From positions 62,001 through 126,000 of the forward strand of contig NZ_VOHQ01000009.1 in the NCBI RefSeq assembly GCF_009192765.1: a DNA stretch of 64,000 nt, given 5' to 3'. How positions within the stretch are numbered: the first letter of the stretch is position 1; each line of letters opens with the position of its first letter. Below the pieces are notes generated by a model. The model worked only from the letters and a program-made list of their open reading frames with translations. It did not search any database and was not told the DNA's origin. Made by a program: the position numbers and the translations under genes. This stretch comes from Agriterribacter humi. Its GTDB lineage: Bacteria; Bacteroidota; Bacteroidia; Chitinophagales; Chitinophagaceae. This document shows positions 26,939-34,955 of the stretch, in pieces.

Positions 26939-27005
26939 GTTGCAAGTTACAGGTTGCAGGCGAAGACTCCTTATACCTGAGACCAGTAACCTGTAACCTG
27001 CGACC
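26939..27005. repeat. Imperfect inverted repeat of GTAACCTGCAACC words
   Basis: Left arm GTTGCAAGTTACAGGTTGCA (from 26939) and right arm AGTAACCTGTAACCTGCGAC (from 26985) are imperfect inverted copies with a 25-bp middle. The words recur at 56481-56509. It sits in the presumed tsaE leader and could fold in the RNA. Confidence 0.5.
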
Positions 27006-27024
27006 TTCCCTTGCCTCCCTGTTG

Positions 27025-27032
27025 CAAAGATA
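27025..27032 (-). promoter_or_regulatory. tsaE promoter element, proximal copy
   Basis: TATCTTTG on the minus strand inside a 14-bp direct repeat (GTTGCAAAGATATT on the plus strand, 27021-27034). Confidence 0.45.
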
Positions 27033-27066
27033 TTGGCTGTTTTACCACTTTACTGATACGCAGTTG

Positions 27067-27074
27067 CAAAGATA
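27067..27074 (-). promoter_or_regulatory. tsaE promoter element, distal copy
   Basis: TATCTTTG on the minus strand inside the second copy of the same 14-bp direct repeat (27063-27076), 42 bp from the first. The pair looks like a duplicated promoter. Confidence 0.45.
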
Positions 27075-27110
27075 TTTGTGATTACCGTAATACACGATTC
27101 TATTGGTTGG

Positions 27111-27118
27111 TAATTTTG
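27111..27118 (+). promoter_or_regulatory. -7 promoter element next to the copA start
   Basis: TAATTTTG matches TAnnTTTG and is followed by CGGT and the ATG at 27123. Transcription would begin at or beside the start codon, giving a leaderless message. Confidence 0.5.
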
Positions 27119-27122
27119 CGGT

Positions 27123-29270
27123 ATGGAAAAAATAAGATGGAAAGTAGAAGGAATGGATTGTTCCAACTGCGCGCTTACCATTCGAAAGTACCTGGAAAAA
27201 GAAGACGTTCAAAACATCAGGGTCAATTTTGTGGATGGCGATGTGGCATTTGATTTAAATGGCAGCAGTTCTGCACAACAGATACAAAAGGGAATTGATG
27301 CGCTGGGTTATAAGGTAACCGGCACATTAGAAGCAGACACAGCAGGGGTTCCTGTAAAAAAAATGAATATTCATTTAAAGTACACACTCATTTGTTTGCC
27401 TTTTACATTGGTGTTGCTTTTGCACATGGTGCACGATTGGATAGGCTGGCACTGGCTGATGAATCCCTGGATACAGTTTGCGCTTTGTGTTCCCGTATAT
27501 ATAACCGGAATGTCTTATTTTGGAAAAAGCGCAGTTAAAAGCCTGCGCAATGGCATTCCCAATATGAATGTACTGATTGCCCTGGGCGCCACGGCGGCTT
27601 TTGCTTACAGTTTTACAGGAACCTTACTAACCCTGGGTGAAGATTATCTTTTTTATGAAACTGCCGCTACCATTATTACCCTCGTCTTTTTTGGCAATTA
27701 CTTAGAAAGCGCATCTGTTCAATCTACGCAAAAAGCCTTACAGGGTTTGGCAAAATCACAAAAAACAGTGGCCAATATGATTGCTTTTGATGAACACCAT
27801 CAGGAAGTAATTATGCCCGTTGATAACAAGGATCTTCGCTCCGGCGACCTGGTACTGATTAAAAACGGGGAACTTGTGCCGGCAGACTGCAAAATTTTGT
27901 GGGGCGATGCCAGTGTGAATGAATCTATTATTACCGGCGAAAGCCTGCCTCGCGAAAAACATGCAAAGGATATGCTTATTGGAGGCAGCTTGCTGGTAGA
28001 CGGCACAGTAAAAGCACAGGTTACCGCAGCAGCCGGTGATTCAGCACTCGCTAACATTGTAACCCTGGTAAAACAGGCACAGGGCGAAAAACCACCCGTA
28101 CAACAAATGGCCGACAGAATCAGCGCCATATTTGTACCTGCGGTAATCGCTATTGCAGTACTTACTTTTATTATCAACTATTTTGTACTGCAGGATTTCA
28201 CTTCTTCATTAATGCGCAGCATTGCTGTACTGGTTATTTCGTGTCCCTGCGCATTAGGGCTGGCAACCCCCGCTGCTATTGCCGTAGGATTGGGTCGTGC
28301 CGCACGCAATGGTGTGCTTTTCCGTAATGCCAAAAGTCTTGAACTTTTTAAAGATATCCGGCAGGTGGTATTTGATAAAACAGGAACACTAACTACAGGT
28401 GAATTAACAATTGATCAGTTCCAAACAACAAATAATACCATCTCTGAAGAAGAACTAAAAAGAATTACATACTCACTCGAAAAATATTCCAATCACCCTA
28501 TTGCGAAAAGTGTAGCCACAGCCTGGAAAACCTGCCTGTCCGGCAGGCAGGCCAAAAATGAAATACGATGGGCTAAAATAGAAGAAATAAAAGGTTTGGG
28601 AATAAAAGCAACCAGCAAAGAGGGAGATGAATATTGGGCCGGTTCTTACAAAACAGCAACAGCCCTTACGGCCAACAATACACATAACGTATATATCATA
28701 AAAAATAACGAGCTGATCGGATGGATAGATCTTAAGGATGATATACGGCCTGAAGCTAAAAAAGTGGTGAATTACCTACGCAACAAAGGGATAATTACAT
28801 ATCTTTTAAGCGGCGACAGTAAGGCCAAAAGTGAACAACTGGCTGCGGAACTCGGCATTGACAAAGTAATAGCAGAACAAACACCCGAACAAAAATTAAC
28901 CGTTATTGAATCACTTACCCTTCAGGCTCCCACAGCTATGATAGGCGATGGCATTAATGACGCACCGGCGCTGGCCAAAGCAACAATTGGAATTTCATTA
29001 AGCGATGCATCGCAAATTGCCATTCAAACAGCCGATGTTGTGCTTATGAATCATGGCCTGAAAAACCTTCCTTTATCATTGGGATTAGGTAAGCACACCT
29101 TCATTACCATAAGGCAAAATTTGTTCTGGGCATTTTGTTATAATATCGTGGCCATTCCTATAGCGGCGCTGGGTTTTCTTAACCCCATGTTCGGGGCACT
29201 GGCTATGGGGCTCAGCGATGTGGTGCTCGGCATCAACTCGGGAAGGCTGTTTGTGAAGAAGGTGATATGA
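27123..29270 (+). CDS. copA: Cu(I)-translocating P-type ATPase
   Basis: 715 residues. An N-terminal heavy-metal-associated domain has GMDCSNC with C13 and C16. The P1B core shows the TGES-type actuator motif (ITGESLP), the ion-binding CPC (374-376), the phosphorylated DKTGTLT (D418) and GDGINDAPAL. The seventh transmembrane region has YN...P (CYNIVAIP), the Cu(I) signature. The last helix has AMGLSD where classical CopA has MxxSS, so metal choice is likely copper but not certain. The nucleotide-binding domain contains an extra segment, residues 471-477 (CLSGRQA), encoded by a perfect palindrome that looks inserted. No copper-sensing regulator adjoins the gene. Confidence 0.9.
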   Translation: MEKIRWKVEGMDCSNCALTIRKYLEKEDVQNIRVNFVDGDVAFDLNGSSSAQQIQKGIDALGYKVTGTLEADTAGVPVKKMNIHLKYTLICLPFTLVLLLHMVHDWIGWHWLMNPWIQFALCVPVYITGMSYFGKSAVKSLRNGIPNMNVLIALGATAAFAYSFTGTLLTLGEDYLFYETAATIITLVFFGNYLESASVQSTQKALQGLAKSQKTVANMIAFDEHHQEVIMPVDNKDLRSGDLVLIKNGELVPADCKILWGDASVNESIITGESLPREKHAKDMLIGGSLLVDGTVKAQVTAAAGDSALANIVTLVKQAQGEKPPVQQMADRISAIFVPAVIAIAVLTFIINYFVLQDFTSSLMRSIAVLVISCPCALGLATPAAIAVGLGRAARNGVLFRNAKSLELFKDIRQVVFDKTGTLTTGELTIDQFQTTNNTISEEELKRITYSLEKYSNHPIAKSVATAWKTCLSGRQAKNEIRWAKIEEIKGLGIKATSKEGDEYWAGSYKTATALTANNTHNVYIIKNNELIGWIDLKDDIRPEAKKVVNYLRNKGIITYLLSGDSKAKSEQLAAELGIDKVIAEQTPEQKLTVIESLTLQAPTAMIGDGINDAPALAKATIGISLSDASQIAIQTADVVLMNHGLKNLPLSLGLGKHTFITIRQNLFWAFCYNIVAIPIAALGFLNPMFGALAMGLSDVVLGINSGRLFVKKVI
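28531..28551. repeat. Palindromic element inserted in frame in copA
   Basis: CCTGCCTG (28531-28538) and CAGGCAGG (28544-28551) are perfect arms around TCCGG. The element encodes CLSGRQA in a variable surface region of the nucleotide-binding domain, right after SVATAWKT. Related CCTGCC/GGCAGG palindromes lie in spacers at 56404-56419 and, more loosely, at 4197-4234. The palindrome is seen directly; the insertion event is inference. Confidence 0.6.
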
Positions 29271-29530
29271 GTTATTACTAACGATAGGGTGAGTACTTCA
29301 GGATTTGAAATTTGAGATCTGAGATTTGAGATTGCATTTCTCTTCGGATTTCACCGCAACTGCGGGATACGAATTTGAAATTTCAAATTTATTTGGTTCT
29401 TGTTATTTGTTTTTTGGTTCTTTGTATTCGTTCGGATTTCGGGTTTCAGCCTTCGAATTGGAGATTTATTTGTTTCTTGTAATTTGGCTTCTTGGTTCTT
29501 TAACTGATATTTGCCCTTTACGATTCATTT
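29271..29530. repeat. Spacer with repeated GATTTGAAATTT and TTGGTTCTTG words
   Basis: No gene. Direct repeats of TTTGAAATTT/TTTGAGAT phrases (29300-29335) are followed by TTTGGTTCTTG and TTTTTTGGTTCTT phrases (29391-29500), the same words as at 9719-10193. A plus-strand reading through it is an artefact of the low complexity. Confidence 0.55.
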
Positions 29531-31477
29531 TTGGCAGATATTCATTCCATATTACAATCCAATTGGGGCTATACTTCCTTTCGGCCAATGCAGGAAGATA
29601 TTATACAATCTGTATTGAACGGTAAGGATACTTTGGCCATTATGCCTACAGGCGGAGGCAAATCCATATGCTTCCAGGTACCGGCCCTGGCTTCAAAAGG
29701 CATTTGCCTGGTAATAACACCATTAATAGCATTAATGAAAGACCAGGTACAAAATTTAAAGGCCAGGGGCATACTGGCGCTTAATATCCATTCAGGAATG
29801 CAGTTTGCCGATGTTAAAAAAATACTGGATAATGCCCTGTACGGCAATTATAAATTTCTGTATGTATCACCCGAACGGCTGGAAACGAATCTTTTTAAAG
29901 AATATTTACCAGCTTTACCCCTTAATCTGATTGCGGTAGACGAAGCGCATTGCATCTCGCAATGGGGCTACGACTTTCGCCCGGCTTACCTTACTATCGC
30001 TTCCATTCGTGAACAAAAACCCGGAGTGCCCGTGCTGGCACTCACTGCATCGGCAACCAAACCGGTACAGGAAGATATTTGCGATAAATTACAATTCAAG
30101 GAAAAGCAATTGTTTCAATTGTCCTATGAAAGGCCTAATCTTTCGTATAGTGTATTTAATGCAGATATAAAGTTTAATAAGTTATTGCAGATCATTGAGA
30201 ACGTACCCGGTTGTGGAATTGTATACTGCCGCAGCCGGAAACGTACCAAAGAAATAGCGGATTTGCTTAAACTCCATCATATCAGCGCCGATTATTATCA
30301 TGCAGGCTTATCGCATGAGGAAAGAAATGACAAACAGGAAAACTGGCTCAAAAACGAAACCCGGATCATGGTTTGTACCAATGCTTTTGGTATGGGCATA
30401 GATAAACCGGATGTAAGAACAGTAGTGCATATGGATATACCCGATTGCCTGGAAAATTATTACCAGGAAGCCGGTCGTGCAGGGCGTGATGGTAAGAAAT
30501 CGTACGCTGTATTATTATACAGGGAACAGGATATTGATGATCTTCAAAAACATCCGGATATCCGCTTTCCTTCCATTGAAGAAATAAAAAATGTATACCA
30601 GTGCATTGTAAATTATCTCCAGTTGCCGGCAGGCTCGGGTGAGGATATGTTTTTTGATTTTGATATGGCGGAATTTACTAAGCTTTTTAAATTAGACATT
30701 GTATCCACCACTTATGCAATAAAAGCCCTGGAACAGGAAGGCATTATTGAATACAATGAACAATTATTTGTGCCTTCTACAGTGGTTTTTTGTTGTGGGA
30801 AAGAAACCCTGCAGGAGATTGAAAGAGAAAGTCCCGCTGTAGCGCCCTGCATTAAATTCCTTTTACGTTCGTATGGTGGTATTTTTGATATTCCTGTGGC
30901 TGTAAGTGAAATGCAAATAGGCAAAAGCTTAAAAAAGGATATTAGCGAAATAAAAAAGATATTGCTGCACCTTCAATCGCGCGGTATCATTATCTATGCG
31001 CCCCGGAAAGATAAACCCCAGCTACGATTTCTGAGCAACAGGGTAATAACCGGTAATCTCACCATCAATATCCCCGATTATCAAAAAAGGAAAGCGGTTC
31101 TTATAAAGCAAATAGAAGCCATTACCGGCTATGCAGGCAATACCAAAGATTGTCATGCTCAAATCATAGCCCATTATTTTAATGATCATGCAGCGCAGCC
31201 ATGCGGCATTTGTGATAATTGCATTGAAAAGAAAAAAACAATGCTTTCCCGTGAAGATTTTTCACTGTTGCAGTCTGATATAGCAAAAGCGCTTAGCCCG
31301 GGGCCTTTAACCATAAAGGAATTAATGCAACAACTGCGTATTACTGATGAAGAAAAGACCTGGAAGGTCATTGAACATTTACTGGCAGAAAACTATCTTG
31401 AAATGAGTGAAGGGGGGTACAGTGGGAAAATAAACATAAAAAAAAAGGGCCAGGATAAAAATCCAGCCCGTTTTTAA
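29531..31477 (+). CDS. recQ: RecQ-family ATP-dependent DNA helicase, TTG start
   Basis: 648 residues. 3'-5' helicase of recombination and repair. Motif 0 is WGYTSFRPMQ, Walker A IMPTGGGKS, DExH box VDEAHCISQWG, and motif VI QEAGRAGRDG. The zinc-binding cysteines lie in the DCHAQ...PCGICDNC stretch (about 540-565). A short winged-helix part follows, and no HRDC domain is recognisable. The TTG at 29531 is accepted because the next ATG would cut off motif 0. The 3' end overlaps a hairpin terminator. Bacteroidota often carry two RecQ paralogues, and this may be the shorter. Confidence 0.9.
   Translation: MADIHSILQSNWGYTSFRPMQEDIIQSVLNGKDTLAIMPTGGGKSICFQVPALASKGICLVITPLIALMKDQVQNLKARGILALNIHSGMQFADVKKILDNALYGNYKFLYVSPERLETNLFKEYLPALPLNLIAVDEAHCISQWGYDFRPAYLTIASIREQKPGVPVLALTASATKPVQEDICDKLQFKEKQLFQLSYERPNLSYSVFNADIKFNKLLQIIENVPGCGIVYCRSRKRTKEIADLLKLHHISADYYHAGLSHEERNDKQENWLKNETRIMVCTNAFGMGIDKPDVRTVVHMDIPDCLENYYQEAGRAGRDGKKSYAVLLYREQDIDDLQKHPDIRFPSIEEIKNVYQCIVNYLQLPAGSGEDMFFDFDMAEFTKLFKLDIVSTTYAIKALEQEGIIEYNEQLFVPSTVVFCCGKETLQEIERESPAVAPCIKFLLRSYGGIFDIPVAVSEMQIGKSLKKDISEIKKILLHLQSRGIIIYAPRKDKPQLRFLSNRVITGNLTINIPDYQKRKAVLIKQIEAITGYAGNTKDCHAQIIAHYFNDHAAQPCGICDNCIEKKKTMLSREDFSLLQSDIAKALSPGPLTIKELMQQLRITDEEKTWKVIEHLLAENYLEMSEGGYSGKINIKKKGQDKNPARF
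31447..31475 (+). terminator. Terminator overlapping the end of recQ
   Basis: GGGC-CA-GGAT pairs with ATCC-A-GCCC and runs into GTTTTT. The stem lies in the last codons of the gene and the T-run adjoins the stop at 31477. Confidence 0.6.
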
Positions 31478-31642
31478 AATCCAATATCCTATGAAAAACC
31501 GAGTCAAAGATAGTGATGATAACGGTTCTAACAATACCCTTTTAGTGGTATTCACTTAATATTTTCTACTATTTACCCATGAGTTTTCTACCAAAAATCT
31601 ATTATACTTTCTACTTTTAACAATGAAGATTTCTTAAAGTGC

Positions 31643-33193
31643 TCAGAACCAACTCGTTTTCTTTTTTGTACTCCGCCTGCCTCCCAATCCTAAAGCTCCT
31701 AATAAGCTCCTCGTAATAATGGAAGCCGCCGTTCTTTGTACCTGCCTGGCTACGGGATTGTTTAAAACCTTTTCAATGGTTGAGGGTTCGGGTTTAGAAG
31801 AAGGCTTATTGGCAGCTTGTTCGGCCGACTTTCTTTCGGCTTCCTTTAATTTGCCGGATACGATTTCATAAGCGCTTTGATTGTCTATGGTTTGTTCATA
31901 TTTTTTTACCAGTTTGGATCGTGTTGTTAGTGCGCTTATCTCCGCATCGGTCAAAATATCCATTCTTGACCGGGGTGAAGTGAGCAAAGTGTGCACCAAG
32001 GGGGTGGGAATCCCTTTTTCGTTGAGCATGGTTATTAAAGCCTCGCCAATGCCTATTTCGGTTATTAATTCATTTACCTGGTAATAGGTGGTTTCGGGAT
32101 AATTTTCCGCAGCCTGCTTAATGGTTTTACGGTCGGCAGCGGTAAATGCCCTTAAAGCATGCTGCACTTTTAAGCCCAACTGGCTTAACACAGATGCAGG
32201 TATATCCTGCGGGTTTTGCGTACAAAAGAAAATACCCACCCCTTTTGACCGGATGAGCTTGATGACCGTTTCTATCTGCTGCAGCAATGCATCCGTTGCT
32301 TCCTGGAATACCAGATGGGCTTCATCAATAAACAATACCAGTTTGGGCTTATCCAGATCGCCGGCTTCAGGCAATATGGCATACAGCTCAGCAAGGAGTT
32401 GCAGCATAAACGTAGAAAACAGCTTGGGGCGGTTCTGCATATCCGTTACCCTCAGTATATTGATCATGCCGCCTCCGTCATCACTGATGCGCATCAGGTC
32501 ATCTACTTCAAAAGAAGGTTCCCCAAAAAATACATCAGCGCCCTGCTGCTGCAGTTCTATTACCTTCCGCAAAATAGTGCCCGTACTGGTAGTTGATATT
32601 TTACCATACTGCTTTTCAATATCGGCCTTGCCCTCGTTGCTGATATATTGAAGCATTTTAGTAAAATCCTTCAGGTCAACTAAAGGAATTTTCTGATCAT
32701 CGCAGTATTTAAAGATCATCGCCACCAGCCCCTGTTGCGTATCATTTAATCCCAGGATCTTTGAAATCAAAATAGGTCCGAACTCACTAACGGTAGCCCG
32801 CAATCGAACACCCTTCTCTTCACTCAGGCTCATTAGCTCAACCGGAAACGGTTTCGGAATGTATTCCAGTTTCATTTTCCCATACCTTTCTTTAATTTTA
32901 TCGTTAAATGCCCCTGGCTCGGCTATACCACTCAGATCTCCTTTAATATCCATCAGCAGTACCGGCACACTGGCGTCACTCAACCCTTCTGCAATTACCT
33001 GCAGGGTTTTGGTTTTTCCTGTTCCGGTAGCTCCTGCAATTAATCCATGCCGGTTCATTGTTTTTAACGATAAATGAACGGAAGCTTCGCTGAGTACTTC
33101 GCCGTTCAGTATGGCGGCTCCCAATGTAAAGCTTTCACCTTTAAAACTATAGCCGGCATTAACGGTTTGTATAAAAGCTGTTTTATCTGGCAT
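31643..33193 (-). CDS. HerA-like ATPase, DUF853 family
   Basis: 516 residues from the ATG at 33193; a TTG 9 bp upstream is less likely. RecA/FtsK-like P-loop protein with Walker A GATGTGKT (54-61), Walker B LVLFIDEAHLVF (about 290) and the FFCTQNPQDIP sensor stretch. The C-terminal 100 residues are charged and end in basic GGRRSTKKK. The family (YjgR-like) is widespread; a role in DNA translocation is suggested by homology to HerA, but no NurA nuclease is next to it. It converges with recQ. Confidence 0.9.
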   Translation of the reverse strand: MPDKTAFIQTVNAGYSFKGESFTLGAAILNGEVLSEASVHLSLKTMNRHGLIAGATGTGKTKTLQVIAEGLSDASVPVLLMDIKGDLSGIAEPGAFNDKIKERYGKMKLEYIPKPFPVELMSLSEEKGVRLRATVSEFGPILISKILGLNDTQQGLVAMIFKYCDDQKIPLVDLKDFTKMLQYISNEGKADIEKQYGKISTTSTGTILRKVIELQQQGADVFFGEPSFEVDDLMRISDDGGGMINILRVTDMQNRPKLFSTFMLQLLAELYAILPEAGDLDKPKLVLFIDEAHLVFQEATDALLQQIETVIKLIRSKGVGIFFCTQNPQDIPASVLSQLGLKVQHALRAFTAADRKTIKQAAENYPETTYYQVNELITEIGIGEALITMLNEKGIPTPLVHTLLTSPRSRMDILTDAEISALTTRSKLVKKYEQTIDNQSAYEIVSGKLKEAERKSAEQAANKPSSKPEPSTIEKVLNNPVARQVQRTAASIITRSLLGALGLGGRRSTKKKTSWF

Positions 33194-33248
33194 ACGCAAC
33201 AATTTTAAGGAAAGTTAAAGGATTAGAGCAATCCGGGTAAATTTATTC

Positions 33249-33620
33249 TTATATGTCTTCTTCCCGTTCCAACATCAATATAGCACTTTGCGGAACGATT
33301 AGATACCTTTCATTTTCATACATAACTTCCGTTGCGCCACTTAATAAAAAAATGGCCAGGTCGCCTTCCCTTGCCTGGAGCGGAATATATTTAACCTGCT
33401 CTTCTTCGGGTTTCCAGGATTCATTTTCAACAGGCATGGGAATGGCATACCCAGGCCCATGCTTAATTATATAGCCCTGTTGTACTTTTTCTTTTTCCTG
33501 CACACCGGGCGGGAGATACAAGCCGCTCGCTGTTCTTTGATCGGATTGAAGCGGCTTTATCAATAGCCTGTCGCCTATGACGATCAGCTTTTTAAACTTA
33601 TTCTCCGGAGTTAATCGCAT
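33249..33620 (-). CDS. GroES-like co-chaperonin (Cpn10 fold), no groEL nearby
   Basis: 123 residues against about 95 in classical GroES. The Cpn10 pattern is visible: VIGDRLLIKPLQ at the start, an equivalent of the mobile loop (SDQRTASGLYLPPG) and a final strand ERYLIVPQSAILML. A 25-residue insert (about 60-85, rich in Pro, Glu and Lys) lengthens the roof loop region. It is not adjacent to groEL and is probably a divergent second Cpn10; whether it still caps GroEL is unknown. The minus-strand promoter element is at 33640-33647. Confidence 0.8.
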   Translation of the reverse strand: MRLTPENKFKKLIVIGDRLLIKPLQSDQRTASGLYLPPGVQEKEKVQQGYIIKHGPGYAIPMPVENESWKPEEEQVKYIPLQAREGDLAIFLLSGATEVMYENERYLIVPQSAILMLEREEDI

Positions 33621-33639
33621 GGTTGTTTTTATTTAATTG

Positions 33640-33647
33640 CAAAAATA
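33640..33647 (-). promoter_or_regulatory. -7 promoter element of the GroES-like gene
   Basis: TATTTTTG on the minus strand, a full TAnnTTTG match, 19 bp before the start at 33620. Confidence 0.5.
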
Positions 33648-33744
33648 AAGATTCGTATATTTAATACCTTTTAACAAAAGTTTATTCGCGTTTTATTATA
33701 AAGCGGAAACTAATTATATTTATTTGCCACTAAATGTTTGAATT

Positions 33745-34443
33745 ATGGAAGCACAAAAGCACAAAATATTGTTATGCGAAGATGATCAGAACCTGGGGCT
33801 GGTATTAAAGAATTATCTTGAGCTCAATGATTATGATGTAACATTAGAAAGAGATGGCCGCCTTGGTTTAGCTGCTTTTCAGCGCGAAAAGTTCGAGCTT
33901 TGCCTGCTGGATGTTATGATGCCCAATATGGACGGCTTTAAGCTGGCAGAAGAGATCAGGGATATTAATCCGGATATTCCTTTGTTTTTTCTTTCCGCGA
34001 AAACGATGAAAGAAGATATTATACAAGGCTATAAATTAGGCGCTGATGATTATATAACCAAACCGTTTGACAGTGAAGTATTGCTGCTGAAAATTAAAGC
34101 CATACTTAAGCGGAATGACGACCTGAACAAGGATGCCGCCAATATAGAATTTGATCTTGGTAATTATCATTTTAATCCCAAACTGAGGGAACTTATTATT
34201 GCCGGAAAGACACAAACCTTATCACCCAAAGAAAATGAATTGCTGAAAATGCTGGCTGAATATAAAAATGATTTGCTGCCCAGGGAAATTGCGTTAAAGC
34301 GCATATGGGGCAGCGATACCTATTTCAACGGAAGAAGCATGGATGTGTATATTGCCAAGCTCAGAAAATATCTTAGAGAAGATCCCAATATTGAAATAGT
34401 GAATATACATGGCAATGGTTTCCGGCTGGTAGTAAGTGAATAA
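33745..34443 (+). CDS. OmpR-family response regulator (RprY-like), orphan
   Basis: 232 residues. Receiver domain (1-122) with acidic pair at 13-14, phospho-acceptor D56 (LCLLDVMMPN) and K106 (YITKPFD). The winged-helix DNA-binding domain (about 135-230) ends IVNIHGNGFRLVV. The similarity to RprY of Bacteroides is clear in both domains. No histidine kinase gene adjoins it, so its partner lies elsewhere. Confidence 0.92.
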   Translation: MEAQKHKILLCEDDQNLGLVLKNYLELNDYDVTLERDGRLGLAAFQREKFELCLLDVMMPNMDGFKLAEEIRDINPDIPLFFLSAKTMKEDIIQGYKLGADDYITKPFDSEVLLLKIKAILKRNDDLNKDAANIEFDLGNYHFNPKLRELIIAGKTQTLSPKENELLKMLAEYKNDLLPREIALKRIWGSDTYFNGRSMDVYIAKLRKYLREDPNIEIVNIHGNGFRLVVSE

Positions 34444-34452
34444 AAATTAGTA

Positions 34453-34460
34453 TACTTTTG
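34453..34460 (+). promoter_or_regulatory. -7 promoter element before the PIN pseudogene
   Basis: TACTTTTG matches TAnnTTTG, 51 bp before the ATG at 34512. Confidence 0.45.
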
Positions 34461-34511
34461 AATTATCAATAGTTTTTTTCACTACCCGAATAATTATGAA
34501 CTGCGTAACGC

Positions 34512-34903
34512 ATGGGAATAAAATATTTGTGGGATACCAATACGGCTATCTATTTCCTGCAACAACAGTTTCCGCCGAACGCAGAAAAATTTACAGATGA
34601 TTTATTGAAAGATGAACGCCCCGTCATCTCTGCCAGTACAGAGATTGAACTCCTATGCTGGAAAACAGTTATCGAAAAAGATTTACAAGTCCTGAGCAAT
34701 TTCATCAGCGATTCTTTGGTGATAGAACTGGGACAACGATCAAACTAAAAACGGCGGATATACGCAAAGCATATAAATTTAAATTGCCAGACGCAATCAT
34801 TGCGGGAACAGCTCTTGTTTATGATTTAACCTTGCTTAGCCGTAATATGAATGACTTCAAAAATATTGCCGGACTGAAGATTATTAATCCGTGGGATCTG
34901 TAA
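34512..34903 (+). pseudogene. VapC-like PIN domain toxin, frameshifted
   Basis: Two overlapping readings together give one PIN domain. The first (34512-34748) holds the N-terminal half with the acidic motif YLWDTNTAIYFL and ISASTEIELLCW. The second frame, entered near 34730, supplies TIKLKTADIRKAY, the second acidic block LPDAIIAGTALVYD and the final LLSRNMNDF. One missing base near 34730 joins them; no slippery heptamer is present, so programmed frameshifting is unlikely. VapC toxins cut RNA and pair with an upstream antitoxin, but only 68 bp separate this from the response regulator gene and no antitoxin is found. It reads as a decaying toxin, or less likely a sequencing error. Confidence 0.75.
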
Positions 34904-34933
34904 AAACGCTGAATATACAAGGTTTTTTTCACG

Positions 34934-34955
34934 TTTCACGTTTGACACAGCACTA
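34934..34955 (-). repeat. Dispersed repeat, copy 2, starting on the mqnC stop codon
   Basis: Read on the minus strand: TAGTG, CT, GTGTCAAACGTGAAA. The TAG is the stop codon of mqnC (34953-34955). See copies at 4075 and 56420. Confidence 0.7.

Noticed and set aside
29326-29625. Plus-strand reading across the copA-recQ spacer
   Set aside because: It is made of the low-complexity word repeats and runs into recQ in another frame.
31643-33193. HerA-NurA DNA end-processing or defence pair
   Set aside because: The neighbours are recQ and a GroES-like gene; no NurA nuclease or SIR2-type partner adjoins it.
34512-34903. A working VapBC toxin-antitoxin pair or a programmed frameshift
   Set aside because: There is no antitoxin gene upstream and no slippery heptamer at the junction near 34730.
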